From Eutreptiella sp. 'Long Island Sound 2002' (taxonomy: Eukaryota; Euglenozoa; Euglenophyceae; Eutreptiales; Eutreptiaceae), in contig OZ038378.1 in the NCBI GenBank assembly GCA_964036045.1, positions 182,368,944 to 182,432,943 on the forward strand: DNA of 64,000 nucleotides, written 5' to 3'. The position numbers were made by a program, and so were the translations under genes. The notes beneath the pieces were generated by a model. The model was not told the origin of the DNA. It searched no databases and was given only the letters and a program-made list of their open reading frames with translations. Within the stretch, counting starts at the first letter, position 1, and each line of letters starts with the position of its first letter. This document shows positions 22,571 through 33,795 of this stretch, in pieces.

Positions 22571-23254
22571 TGCAAACTTCTTTTTGTTCAATTGTCAGCT
22601 AAGTACAATGAGTACTTTGTGTGCACAGGCTGACACAATTGCGGAATTCAACTGTTGTCACCTTGTCACATGTGTGCATGTCAATGTAATCCGTAGAATA
22701 TTTCAGATGACACTTGTCACACATGGACAGCTTGTCAAGGTTAGACTTGGCGCAACAAAGCGCCCACACATCCCCATCGTCACCCACAACATCCTCATTG
22801 TCCTCATGTGCACGTGCAGCCCATACATGGGCGGGTAAGTGTTACCATGGACCATATGGAGGGTAGCGTACTTGTGTTCCACTCAAAAATTGCTGCAAGT
22901 GCGAGAATGCACGCACGCACTCATGAAAATTAGTACCGGATCCCCACCATATGTTCCTTACGATGCCCCAATGCCAAACACATGTGTGCAAACAACAAGT
23001 GCTCAATGTGTGCCCTGTAGAAACCATGAACACTTTTTTTTCCCTCACAGGCTCAACCATTCTGCGGAGCGAAACCATGAACATCATGTACTCCTTTTGC
23101 CGAGCGGTCAAAGTCTTTCGACCAATACATGGCACTGCACCCCGGTATCCTTGTGGGTTTGCTGAATCTTGAGGTCAAAGCATCCCATACAAACATACCA
23201 GACGTGCAGACATAGTGGGCAAAAATCACAGACCATGCGGCGACAACGAGTACA
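22571..23254. other. No gene recognised
   Basis: Short overlapping frames on both strands without motifs. The DNA is CA/TG-rich (ACACATG words). Confidence 0.5.
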
Positions 23255-23440
23255 AAATGTGTGAAAAGGCTTGAAAATAGGTGAAATTGGGTGAAATTGG
23301 GTGAAATTTCAAATCCACCATTTCCCCAATGCCGGAGCAACATCAACAACTTGCCGTCAAACAACAATGATGCCCCTAGTATCACAAAATATGGGTTTTT
23401 AGTATGGCCAAACGCCCAAATAGTTGCACTGTGCCACCTA
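23255..23440. repeat. Dispersed repeat, family R1 (copy 3)
   Basis: It shares GGTGAAATTGGGTGAAA, CCCCAATGC, AACAATGATGCCCCTA, TATGGCCAAACGCCCAA and TAGTTGCACTG with 4985-5190. The GCGC tail of copy 1 is absent. Confidence 0.6.
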
Positions 23441-23827
23441 CAAAACAAACAGTAATAAGATCCACCGCAAAAAACATACCCTCCCCCTTTGCACAAGGAA
23501 AGCATAGGTCAAGTGCGGAAAAAAGTGCAAGTCGCATACTTTTCTTTTAGGGTCAGTTGTGTGCATTGGTTTTTTTTTTCACTGTCCGGTGCCATCCACA
23601 ACCGATCGACAGATTGCATCGTCCGGCTCTTCAAACTCGTTGTCTGAGACAGCACATTACTAGACCTTGTCGCCTACCTGCCGTCCTCATAGAGGCATAG
23701 GGGCATAAGGCTAAGGAGTGTTCGGCGATGTGGTTAGCGCCTTCCCCAAGGCCACTCTTGCTGAGGCGCAGGACATATGGGTGGTTTGGCGTATGAGTGC
23801 TGACTGTCTGGGTTGTCAGCACAAGAG

Positions 23828-23846
23828 GAGGCGCCGCAGGCGCCTC
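23828..23846. repeat. Short GC hairpin
   Basis: GAGGCGCC-GCA-GGCGCCTC is a perfect 8-bp stem with a 3-nt loop. Similar GGCGCC hairpins occur in the LINE 3' tails at 37.9-42 kb. Confidence 0.6.
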
Positions 23847-24436
23847 CGCACTGTATACCCTTGCAACGTTCATTTGTGCCTGTTATAGCCTGCCGAGGCA
23901 GGTGGTTGGCTTATCTAGTCTCGTCCCTTGATAGGGGCACCAAAGACGCCCCCGCTCCTGCGGTTGTCCACGTTATTGTTGTCTTGCCTCCTTACGCTCA
24001 GTGTCACCCCATGGCCCAGGCATGTGAGGCTCCGTTTTACCCCCTCCAGTGGCCTGTGCTCCCTTACGGCTCGCCGTCATGGGACGGTGTCTCTTCACCG
24101 GCGCTTGTGTGGCAGATCGTCTCGTGCCCAAGGTCCGGCTAGGGGGGTCCTTAACGCAACAAAAAAAAAGTTGTTCCGGAACCTGGTATTTTCAAAAGAG
24201 CCCGCGGACAGTACATGCCTTCACCCCGGTGTTCCCAATTGTTCAACCCTGAGTCCCTAGCCCAAATTTGTATAAGCACACAACCATATGATCCTAGCCC
24301 CACATGTGTTGCGTGATAGCATCCAAACCCTACCTCACACCCTGCATAATTCAACATGAACAAGAGCAATGCTTTTTTCAATCAAATCCAGTGACGCAGC
24401 GTTCGACCACCCAAATGTTCCATCGCCGGTGGCACA

Positions 24437-25035
24437 GGCCCACTTGTGGGCAAGGTGGCTGCGTAACCCCTGCCACCTCGGGGATCCCCTCCGCTTCGGA
24501 GCGGGGGACAAAATCAGAAGTGGCCCACTTGTAGGCAAGGTGGCCACGTAACCCCTGCCGTCTCGGGGATCCCCTCCGCTTCAGAGCGGGGGCAAAATCA
24601 GAAGTGGCCCACTTGTGGGCAAGGTGGCCACGTAACCCCTGCCGTCTCGGGGATCCCCACCGCTTTAGAGCAGGGGGCAGAATCAGAAGTGGCCCACTTG
24701 TGGGCAAGGTGGCTATGCAACCCTTGCCGCCTCGGGGATCCCCACCGCTTCAGAGCGGGGGGCAGAATCAGTACCGGCCCACTTGTGGGCAAGGTGGCTA
24801 CGCAACCCCTGCCGCCTCGGGGATCCCCTCCGCTTCAGAGCGGGGGGCAGAATCAGAAGTGGCCCACTTGTGGGCAAGGTGGCTACGTAACCCCTGCCGC
24901 CTCGGGGATCCCCACCGCTTCAGAGCGGGGGGCAGAATCAGAAGTGGCCCACTTGTGGGCAAGGTGGCTATGTAACCCCTGCCGCCTCGGGGATTCCCAC
25001 CGCTTCAGAGCGGGGGGCAGAATCAGAAGTGGTGC
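24437..25035. repeat. 84-85-bp satellite, seven copies
   Basis: CCCACTTGTGGGCAAGGTGG recurs at about 24440, 24524, 24608, 24693, 24778, 24863 and 24948. Each copy continues CTACGTAACCCCTGCCG, CTCGGGGATCCCC, CCGCTTCAGAGCGGGGG and AATCAGAAGTGG. Each unit contains two small palindromes (CCCACTTGTGGG and CCGCTTCAGAGCGG). The long frames here are products of the repeat. Confidence 0.9.
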
Positions 25036-25119
25036 CCAAAAGAGGGCGGAATTGCTACGTAACTCCTGCTTTCTCGGCAATCCCCAAAAAGGGGGGATAG
25101 ACATGGCCCACGTTGGGCC

Positions 25120-25198
25120 GGGGCAAAAAGGCCTCTGTAGGCGATCCTTAAGGGGGGGTCCCTTAAAATCTCGTCCCTTAAGGACCCCCTTGGGCCAG
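25120..25198. repeat. Imperfect inverted repeat
   Basis: CCTTAAGGGGGGGTCCCTTA near 25147 and TCCCTTAAGGACCCCCTTGG near 25173 are roughly complementary around a short ATCTCG spacer. The transcript would fold back. Confidence 0.5.
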
Positions 25199-25760
25199 GC
25201 CCTCGTGCACGGACGTGGCTTGGCGCGTAAGCAACGCCTCCTGGCGTTTGCCCCATCTCATGCATAGCACGCGCGCAACAAATTGTTTGCGGCCATCTCT
25301 TCGCCCGGGTTCCCGTAGCACCTCGAGGTCTGGGGCCTTATAGCTACAGTTCGTCCATAGCTTGTGATCACTCACTGCTAGCCTCACTACTCGCCGCCGC
25401 AGGGCCGTCCCCCACAGGGAGTCTTGTGTGGACCGGGCCCGCAGTGTCCGTGGTTGGCATGGGCAGACTCCCTCGTTGCTGTTGTACTGTGATGAGAGCC
25501 GCATACGCAAATTCGGCGGCACGGCGCCTCCATTGGTGGCATTGTTCCAAGTGTATCAGCCTAGCTTGTAACAACCTAGGATGCTTGAGGCCGCACAAGG
25601 GGCATGCCACTTTTGTCACAGTACCCAGGTAATTGCACCCTGTCCACGCTATGTTTCCCCACAACCTTTGCGCCCACAACCGGCGCCGTATGCCTTTCAG
25701 CGGCCGCCATGTTGTCTCCGCTGTTTCAGGATCCACTGCGGAGAAAACATGAATTAGACG
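25178..25760 (-). CDS. Hypothetical zinc-finger-like frame, probably retroelement-derived
   Basis: On the minus strand a frame reads PLKGIRRRLWAQRLWGN, then CPLCGLKHPRLLQARLIHLE. The CxxC...H...C spacing resembles a C2H2 finger. It then runs into an Ala/Ser-rich stretch that ends at 25368. An overlapping second frame gives a well-composed continuation (LRRRVVRLAVSDHKLW, VLREPGRRDGRKQFVARVL) down to 25178, suggesting a frameshift near 25430. There is no start that I trust and no known family. It could be a fragment of a LINE C-terminus or an exon of an unknown gene. Confidence 0.35.
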
Positions 25761-26217
25761 GGGTGCATTGGGTTGTGTGCACTTGTTTTTTTGGCACAAA
25801 TCGTGCGTGGAAGTAAGTGACAAAAAAATTGTTAGGTGTAAGCGGCATGAACTTTTCGGGGGGTGTCGGAAAATATTTTTCAGAAACAAGAGAACGACAA
25901 GAAGAAGCACAAGAACCACCCATCAACCAGCATTGCTACAAGAGGAGGTGAAGCATATAGCCCACAGGGACATTTTATATCCCCTTGGCATGTGTGAAGC
26001 AATGGAGCCGTGGCATGAAGGGTGACTTGAGAGGAGTGGAGAGAAGATTAGAAGCACGGGGGGGGGGGGTAATTGCGGGGGTATTGTCCGCGGGAAGAGC
26101 ATCCCAGCCCCCCATTTGCCCCCCACAACCCCCCTTGTGCAACCCAAAATGGACCTGGTGGGCTAAAAGAGTACCATACATGCACACTAAATGAAATACA
26201 TCCCAGTTCTCAAATAG

Positions 26218-26350
26218 TGTCGGGCACCTCCGAACAGTTGGGTATGTAGCCCAGGTGTGATCCAACAATTCGCACCGCCCCTACCAACGTCTATGGTAGG
26301 GTTTCATCGGCTTGGGTATTTCCGGCCATGGGCACCAGAAACCTCGGGAC
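26218..26350. repeat. Dispersed repeat, family R4 (copy 1)
   Basis: GTCGGGCACCTCCGAACAGT, then TTGGGTATGTAGCCCAGGTG, then GGGTTTCATCGGCTTG recur in the same order at 58757-58880. Confidence 0.65.
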
Positions 26351-26370
26351 TGTGGGTCCCCGAGGCGGTG

Positions 26371-26575
26371 ATGGGGTTCGAAACGCACCATGGGGTTAGA
26401 AATGCAGCATGGGGGGTGAAACATTACAAGGGCGGTCATGGGGTTCGGAATGCACCATGGGGTTAGAAATGCAGCATGGGGGGTGAAACATTACAAGGGC
26501 GGTCATGGGGTTCGGAATGCACCATGGGGTTTGAAATACCCCACCATGGGGTGAGAAATGCATCAAGGGGAGGGC
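26371..26575. repeat. 67-bp tandem repeat, about 2.5 copies
   Basis: ATGGGGTTCG starts at 26371, 26438 and 26505. Each unit contains CACCATGGGGTTAGAAATGC, an AGCATGGGGGGTGAAAC block and ACATTACAAGGGCGGTC. The last copy degenerates into CCACCATGGGG words. Confidence 0.85.
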
Positions 26576-27890
26576 ATAAAGGGGGGGTTGGGTTGGGTTG
26601 GGTCAAGGCCTCGCCTGGTCGCCTACCCACGGTCCGCCGCGCCTTCCCTGCCGGACCCGACTGGGCGGCCGTACCCGGGTGTCCGGTCACAAGGCCTGCC
26701 GGACTGTTGACCGCCCCCAGACCCCGCGGTGGCGCTCGCGGGCGGGAGATGCCGCCGTGCCTGTGTGTATGTGCCCTTGTGTGTCTGGGGGGGGGAGAGG
26801 GCTGTGGCACACCTGCTTGCTCCATTGTTGTTCGGCCGTGGCGCACATGGCGCAGGGAAGTGTGTGCCTGGTGCTCCAGGCCCCGGCAGGGAGGCTGGAG
26901 AGCCTGACTCTGAGCCCGCCGGGGGAGATGTGGGCCTGGGCTCGCAACCTCCACGTCACAAGGACATACTACCCAACCACTCCACGACTGCCTATTGGCA
27001 CGGGAAGGCGGTGGTACGTGGCACGACTGGGGTCAGACCCGCACTCCTTGACTGCCTTAGGCACAGGTGGTGCTGCCTCGCGGGCTGGGTCCGGCTCCCA
27101 CGGCCGAGGGCGTACCCTGGGCAGGTGGAGGGGCACCAGGGCGCAGAGTGTGCTTCCCTGCCCTGGGTGCCGCCAGTGCTGGCTGCACTGGCTGCGGCGC
27201 TACAGCCCGCGTAGACGAGGGGGCCCAGAGGGCACCACACCCGAATGGCCTCTCCTTTGAGGAAGGGGGGGTGGGGTCGGCTGGTGGCTGTCTGGCCTCC
27301 AGGGGTCGCCCACAACTGCACTGGAGTGCACGGGGCTGTGCTGGCCTAGGCGTCTGTGATGAAGTTGGAGGGGCACGTGCACACCTGGAGGTTCCCTGGG
27401 CAGGCCGCTCAAGGGATACCCACAGCGGTCAAGCTGTGAGCCCTTCACAGCCTCCACTCTTTAGGCCCTGAGGGCGCCGACTCCGTGCACCCCTCCCGTC
27501 AGGGGCGCAGGCTGGGGGGGGGGGGGGGTAGGGTGGTGGATGGGTCTACCTGTTCACTTGTGTGGGAGAGGAGGACCACCTGCTGGGTTACCATGCGGGT
27601 CCCAGATCCCAACATACTCGTCGCTCGGCGTCCGCTCCCTGAGGGACCTCGATCACCATGTGACGGCCTGCAGTGAGGGTGCGAGGGCATGCTGGGGGGG
27701 GGGGGGTGCTGGGCCTGCTTTCGGTCCGGCCCCATTTCTGTTGGGGGGGGGTGGGGGCAGCAAAAGGTCTGCTCCCCTGTTTCCTGGTCCCCAAGGGGAA
27801 CCAGCCCACGGCCTGCACCCTCGCTTTGTGGTGGCTGAAATTTGGGCCGACAAAGCATAAAGGGGGGGGGGGGGGCTATACTAGTCGGCC
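26576..27890. other. GC-rich region, no gene recognised
   Basis: Frames of 100-220 codons exist on both strands because the DNA is GC-rich and poor in stops. None shows a domain, and the translations are Gly/Pro/Arg-rich on both strands. G runs occur near 26793, 27518-27530, 27693-27706 and 27740-27748. A real exon could hide here, but I cannot support one. Confidence 0.4.
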
Positions 27891-27894
27891 GGTC

Positions 27895-28125
27895 GGTGGG
27901 CAGAATTGCTGCATAAACCCTGCATTCTCGGGGGTCCCCAAAAAAAGGGACAAATCAAAAGTGGCTACCTCACCCCTGCCTTCTCAGGGCCCACAAGTGG
28001 GCGGAGTTGCTATGGAACCCCTGCATTCTCGGGGGTCCCCAGCAAAGGGGACAAAATCAGAATTGGGTGCCTCACTCCTGCCTTCTTGGGGGCCCACAAG
28101 TGGGCGGGATTGCTATGCAACCCCG
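27895..28125. repeat. 102-bp satellite, outlying copies
   Basis: About two monomers of the satellite at 28775-29730, recognisable by GGGCGGAGTTGCTATGGAAC, CCTGCATTCTCGGGGGTCCC and GGGGACAAAATCAGAA. Confidence 0.75.
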
Positions 28126-28129
28126 GGGG

Positions 28130-28260
28130 AATGTTTGCCTGGCGCGCGCCCAGCGCGCTGATTTTCTATTAACTATCCCGACTTCAGCCCCATATTTACC
28201 CTCTCATGGAGAAGCCCCCCAAGTAGACCACGTTGCACTGCACACCTTCCCTACAAAGCA
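28130..28260. repeat. Dispersed repeat, family R3 (copy 1)
   Basis: TGCCTGGCGCGCGCCCAGCG, then CCCCATATTTACC, then GAAGCCCCCCAAGTAGACCA correspond to blocks at 57340-57445. GCGC words at its start form short hairpins. Confidence 0.5.
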
Positions 28261-28574
28261 CGTTGCATAATAAAGCAATATCTGAGAATTCAGCAACTCC
28301 AACCATCATATGTACTGTGCTTAACAACGAAAGGGAACAAAATCAAAAATGGCTGCCTCACCCCTGCCTTCTCCGGGGCCCAAAATAGGGTGGAAATGCT
28401 TTGTTACCCCTACATTCTTGTGGATTGCGAGTCCCTAACCCCAACTCAAGGGGCCGCGCAAGAAAGTGTGGATTCAGAGATTGCCCCGGTTTCCTCAATA
28501 GCACCGGAAGGTTGGGGCCCAAAAGAGGGCGGAAATGCTACGTCACCCCTGCATTCTCGGGGGTCCCGAACAAA

Positions 28575-28765
28575 GGAGACAAATCACCATGATGCTCCTA
28601 GTATCTCAAAGTATGGGTCTCTAGTACAGCCAGACGCCCAAATAGCTGCACTGCGCTAAATGCGGCCCCCTTAGTGCACCCCCTACAAGGCCACCGGTGG
28701 GGCACGGGTAACAAAAGATGCCTGGCGCGCGCCTGGCGCGCTAACGTCCCCCCCCCCCCCCCGGT
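28575..28765. repeat. Dispersed repeat, family R1 (copy 4)
   Basis: CATGATGCTCCTAGTATCTC, CTAGTACAGCCAGACGCCCA and CCACCGGTGGGGCACGGGT match copies 1-3. It is followed by GGCGCGCGCCTGGCGCGCTA and a 16-nt C run, and it interrupts the satellite. Confidence 0.6.
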
Positions 28766-28769
28766 GTTC

Positions 28770-29730
28770 TCGGGGGTCCCCAGCATAGGGGACAAAATCA
28801 GAATTGGCTGCCTCACTCGTGCCTTCTCGGGGGCCCACAAGTGGGCGGAATTGCTATGCAACCCCTGCATTCTCGGGGGTCCCCAACAAAGGGAACAAAA
28901 TCAGAAGTGGTTGCCTAACCCCTGCCTTCTCAGGGGCCCGCAAGTGGGCGGAATTTGCTACGTAGCCCCTGCACTCTCCGGGGGTCCCGGCAAAGGGGAC
29001 AAAATCAGGCTATCACACCCCTGCCTTCTCGGGGGCCCACAAGTGGGCGGAATTGCTACGTAACCCTTGCGTTCTCGGGGGTCCCCAGCAAAAGGGACAA
29101 AATCGGAAGTGGCTGCCTCACCACTGCCTTCTCGGGGGCCCACAATTGGGGGGAATTTGCTACGTAGCCCCTGCATTCTCCAGGGTTCCCGGCAAAGGGG
29201 ATAAAATCAAAAGTGGCTATCACACCCCTGCCTCCTCGGGGGCCCACAAGTGGGCAGAATTGCTATGCAACCCCTACGTTCTCGGGGGTCCCCAACAAAG
29301 GGAACAAAATCAGAAGTGGTTGCCTGACCCCTGCCTTCTCAGGGGCCCGCAAGTGGGCGGAATTTGCTACGTAGCCCCTGCACTCTCCGGGGGTCCCGGC
29401 AAAGGGGACAAAATCAGGCTATCACACCCCTGCCTTCTCGGGGGCCCACAAGTGGGCGGAATTGCTACGTAACCCTTGCGTTCTCGGGGGTCCCCAGCAA
29501 AAGGGACAAAATCGGAAGTGGCTGCCTCACCACTGCCTTCTCGGGGGCCCACAATTGGGGGGAATTTGCTACGTAGCCCCTGCATTCTCCAGGGTTCCCG
29601 GCAAAGGGGATAAAATCAAAAGTGGCTATCACACCCCTGCCTCCTCGGGGGCCCACAAGTGGGCAGAATTGCTATGCAACCCCTACGTTCTCGGGGGTCC
29701 CCGGCAAAGGGGACAAAACAAAAAGTGGTT
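28770..29730. repeat. 102-bp satellite with 409-bp higher-order repeat
   Basis: Monomers alternate CTGCATTCTCGGGGGTCCCC, a GGGACAAAATCAGAAGTGG block, CCCCTGCCTTCTCGGGGGCC and CACAAGTGGGCGGAATTGC. The segments 28870-29278 and 29279-29687 are nearly identical, which gives a 409-bp higher-order unit of four monomers. Frames of 120-140 codons across it are repeat artefacts. A related 84-85-bp satellite lies at 24.4-25.0 kb. Confidence 0.9.
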
Positions 29731-30100
29731 GCATTGGGGGCAAGGACAAAATTGTGGACGTGCAGCCCAAAGGAATATGACCAAAAAAAATTTGCGGAAA
29801 TGGTGTGCTTGCGTAGAAAAACGCCCTTAAAACCCTCCCACAAACCACATTTTAAAAAAGGGGGGGGTTTCCAAAACCCCCCCACAGTATCAGAGTTCTA
29901 AGAACACCCGCCCCCCCTAGATTAGAAGAGAGAGAAGAAGAGAAAACTGTGCTGAAAAATATGCACCAACTACCAAGGGTCGGCGAACACACCTTTGTGG
30001 ATAAAACAGGACTTCAAATTTGCCGGGTCTTGTGACTTAGTCTTTGCATGCCGATGGGTGTTCCGCGCACAAGATTGATAGGGACTTTGCTTGAGGTCTG
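29731..30100. other. No gene recognised
   Basis: Spacer after the satellite, with A runs and a GGGGGGGTTTCC tract near 29863. No motif. Confidence 0.5.
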
Positions 30101-30358
30101 GTGGTTTGGTCTGGTGGTTTGCTAGTTAGGTCATCCATAAACATTTGGTCGCGCACCAACCGACCCTGTGCGTCCTTTGGATACCCCTTGCGGACCTGGA
30201 CTCACTGCCCACGGATGGACACGTATTGCATGGCAAGTGTCATCATCTATGGGGTCCGAAGAGGCAGAGGAGTGCGGCGTTGGTGGGTGGGGGGGGGGGG
30301 GTGTCAACACTGCCCTTCACCGACCACACATTTAGGGGCAGGTCCTCGGAGTTGGGGG

Positions 30359-31140
30359 CTAGGGAGGGAGGAGTTTCTCCATCTTTCGGCTCGAAGGAGG
30401 GGTGGCAGGCATATTGTCCTTGGGCTCTAAAAGAGGGTCCTCTCCTTCAAAAAGGAGGGGCAAAGTAGATGGAGGCGGGGGCGCAAAGTTGGAGGCTGGT
30501 TCGGGAGGAGATTCTCCGGCTTTTCCAGCAAGTTTGTCCTCTTGCCATCTATTTTTCGGAATAGCGCCTCGGAGTTGGACAGAGCGATCTGCATTGATGA
30601 TGTGCATTGCTTCGCGGATGAATCCTTGCAGCAAAGGTATTCGGATAAAATTGATGTCCTCTAAGCTTCCCATTGAGCGATCACCTGATCGCAAATATGC
30701 AAGGATTGATAGCCACATAAACAACCGTCAATATTCCTACACATGTGCCACCCCCGCTGCAACCAGCTGTTGATGCTGTCTGATGTCGGTTGCCCACATG
30801 GCTCTGTGTGCCGTGTAGAAGTGCGCCAGGGTTGTTGGCATGTAGACCCTCTCCCCCACCCCGCCAGTTGGTGCCAAATATACATCCTCGCCGCCCACCA
30901 AGTGTATCCGCATTCCGCCGGGACCCGGTGTGACTCAAATCCGTAGATCAGTCTAGCCCGTCTCAGGTGTTCATCCGCCATTTCCCGGAGGGAGGCCTGC
31001 TGGTGCGCCCACCGTAGGTAGAGGGCGACCACAACGTTTTCGCTCCAAAGCAGTGTAGTTGCGGATTCCCACCTATTGTAGTCCCTTTCCAGCTGGCATA
31101 GCCATGTCCCGACCGATCCTAACCTTTTGAAACCTTTTCA
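30359..31140 (-). CDS. Candidate gene of unknown function (two exons or frame-shifted)
   Basis: On the minus strand a well-composed frame runs from about 31140 (WLCQLERDYNRWES, ALYLRWAHQQASLREMADEH, ARLIYGFESHRVPAE) to about 30860. After a GGGGTGGGGG tract the next frame continues in protein-like sequence (RVYMPTTLAHFYTAHRAMW, TDIRQHQQLVAAGVAHV) to about 30740. A short gap with GTGTAGG at one end and TTTGCGATCAG at the other could be an intron of about 50 bp. A third block (SLEDINFIRIPLLQGFIREA, MHIINADRSVQLRGAIPK) leads to a Pro-rich tail ending at 30359. I recognise no family. The mix of Trp, Arg and His residues argues for true coding, but the joins are my inference. Confidence 0.4.
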
Positions 31141-32609
31141 AATCCAAAGCCCAAGCATATGTGGAAACCCCATTTGTCGGAGGCATTTCAACATTAGTTG
31201 AATCAAGGAGGTGCTAGGCATTGGCTCCCAAATCCACAGTTCGAAGGTCCATTGGCACATTACAATCTATGGCACAAAAAAACAATTGGAGCCCTTCGCG
31301 ATCGCCCCTATGACCAATAAATATGTGCAGCGGCCTCTAGGCCAAACCACCGCAGGTTGCTTGAGTTTTTTCATAAGCATTCATTTTCTTGTAGACAGGG
31401 CATAATGTATGTCACCGCCATAGACCATGCCCCCCCCCCCTGCTCAATACACAGCATTTCATTTCTTATGTGCATCCATCCATTAAAGCAACACAAGCAG
31501 CAAGCATTGGATCTTCAATGGACAAAGTGGCAGAGCCCACACACAAGAAGATGCAGAAGTGTACCAATGGGGGGGACCCTGCCTCAACAAAGTGTTCGTG
31601 GGCTGAAATTTTCAGCACTATGGTATGGTGACATCCATGTTCAGACCATCTTGCTACAAGCCGGCACATGCACACACAATGCGTGTCTACAGTCGCTAGA
31701 GGGCCGCTGCAGCGTGTAGCATGTGCACCACGAGCTGGTCCCCTAACCACCCTGAAGGGCTTCCCTCCCCTACCCATCGCTTGACCACAGCCTTCATGAC
31801 CATGGCCCTGCGCTGCAGCAATGATGGTGTGTGTCTGGGTTGTTCGGTGGCTAGTAGGTAATGCCTCTCATAAGTAGGGCCAACTTGCGTGCTGTAACAA
31901 CTGCACAGCCTTCACACTCATCCTTCGAGGGTCCATGTGACACACATTTCATTGGGATGTTTTGCACCTTGTCTAAAACCAATTGGACAAACTTGATGTT
32001 TTTTGCACATGGAAACTGGGTAGAAGGACGAAAAGTGTCGCATCTGTGAACAAGAAGTGAAAACAAGAAGTGAAAATAGACGTATTGATTCCAACACATA
32101 TCTTTGGTACCATGTTTCCCCAAACCCCCATCATACCATAAGCGGTGGGGACCAGACTGCCACACTAGGCTAGACATGCAAGCAACTCATATAAATGCAT
32201 AACAAGGCTCATTATTACTCGTATGAGGCACCACTATGTAGCTTGGGTATGGTCCTGCACAACCTTTGTGCATGGTGCGCAGTACGCCCCCTCTTTGGAC
32301 AGCACACCCTACCATTCTTCATTCCGAGGTGCAATTGGAAATCACGAGCCCTATGGGGTGATGGGCATTCTTTTGAGCCCATGACTGATGAAGCTTATTG
32401 ATGAAGAACCACGACAACCTTGCGAGTGTGCAGCACACCGCAGCTGTTGACCCTCACTTCTATTTACAACATCAACAGTGGAATGGTGTCACCTTTCCTT
32501 CTATCCCAAAAACTTATCCAAAGAAATGAAATCAAAAATTAAGATCCTTTGCCCTTCGGTAACTTTTCCTTGCCGAACACTGGTTGTATCAGTCCCCAAA
32601 GCAGCGAGG
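31141..32609. other. No gene recognised
   Basis: Short frames only. A C run lies at about 31431-31440. Nothing else is supported. Confidence 0.5.
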
Positions 32610-32830
32610 TCTCAAAATGGAAAATGGCAACATAGCCCCTGCTGTATCAAGGGTACCAAAAGCGGGAAGCGGGGGTCCCTAAAACGGGGAGGTTACAAGA
32701 TGGCCACATAGTCCTTGGTGTATAATCCATACCTTATCGGGATTCTCCAAAGCGGGACAAATGGCTACATAACACCTGCTGTACTGGGTCCCTAGAGCGG
32801 GAGGTGAACAATGGGTGCACACGTAATCCA
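32610..32830. repeat. Degenerate satellite-related copies
   Basis: AAATGGCAACATAGCCCCTG, then TCAAGGGTACC, then GATGGCCACATAGTCCTTGG, then AAATGGCTACATAACACCTG echo the GGCTACGTAACCCCTGCC core of the satellites at 24.4 and 28.8 kb, with heavy divergence. Confidence 0.5.
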
Positions 32831-33593
32831 CACTTAATCCACACAGGCACAGGGGGCAGCCGGCATATACACCCAGCAAAACAACCGCAACTGTGTCTGG
32901 GGAGGAAGGTGGTCTAGTCGACAGAGACATTAGGGTAAAGCAGCATTTACAGCCAGTACGACTACTGTAGGTGTGTGTAGAGAGGTAATCCGCAGGCGTA
33001 AGATACCCCTGACTGGGCAGTCGGCATACACACATGGCACGACGACATTCAGAAGAAATGTCCGGGGGACAGACAAACAATTGTAGGCGCGACATTTAGA
33101 AAACCGATCGTGCGTAGCAACTCAATGTACCGAGTACTTCAGCAACGAGCGCCCTCGGGCACATCAGTGTGGGACATGTGTGCGTTCAGGCTGGCCTTCA
33201 GTCAAGGTGAGAGAGGTAGCCTGCAGATGTACCGGAAAGCGCAAGGCTGTCAGCTATCTCCAGAGCCCAATGCTCACCTTCCCAAGTCAACTACACCATA
33301 GGCATAGAAAGTTTTTCTTGGGCAATTTTGGCACTATGGACTTTTTGGTCAAATGCCGGTGCTCCTAGTCCCCCGGGAAGATGTGAGGGTAGGGACTATT
33401 GAACAGGCGTTACATGAGAATCAGCACCGGCATAAACCTCAGTAAAAAGGTGCCAAAAAGTCCTACGGCCCTGTCCACAAAAGCAGCAAAGTGTGGAAGG
33501 GACCAGTAGCAGAAACAGAGGGCTGCCACGTGGGCAGTGCCAGGGGTGCCCAGTGTGGTCGCAACCTGCAGTGCAGAGGGCACTGCGGAAAAG

Positions 33594-33795
33594 TATGCAT
33601 ATATACATACATATATGTACATATATACCAAGGCTTCCATTCGAATCATGCTCAAACTGCGAGGTTCAACATTCCTACATTCCTACATCGCTGCAATAAC
33701 CATGAGTTCGTAGTTCATGTGTGGGCCTTGCAGTAGCCCCTAGCACACTGATTCTGTATATATGTATATATATATTTATATATGTATATCTGAAC
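33594..33795. repeat. TATA/CATA-rich microsatellites (two tracts)
   Basis: TATGCATATATACATACATA near 33594-33628 and TGTATATATGTATATATATA near 33754-33790. They are locally very AT-rich in an otherwise GC-balanced region. Confidence 0.8.

Noticed and set aside
24604-25267. Open frames of 120-190 codons on both strands
   Set aside because: They are translations of the 84-85-bp satellite; the peptide repeats with the DNA period and has no family motif.
24437-29730. CRISPR array
   Set aside because: The repeats are contiguous satellite monomers without unique spacers, and the genome is eukaryotic.
27673-29830. Repeated 'protein' frames such as those with GGPQ and KWAELL units
   Set aside because: They follow the 102-bp satellite monomer and its 409-bp higher-order repeat.
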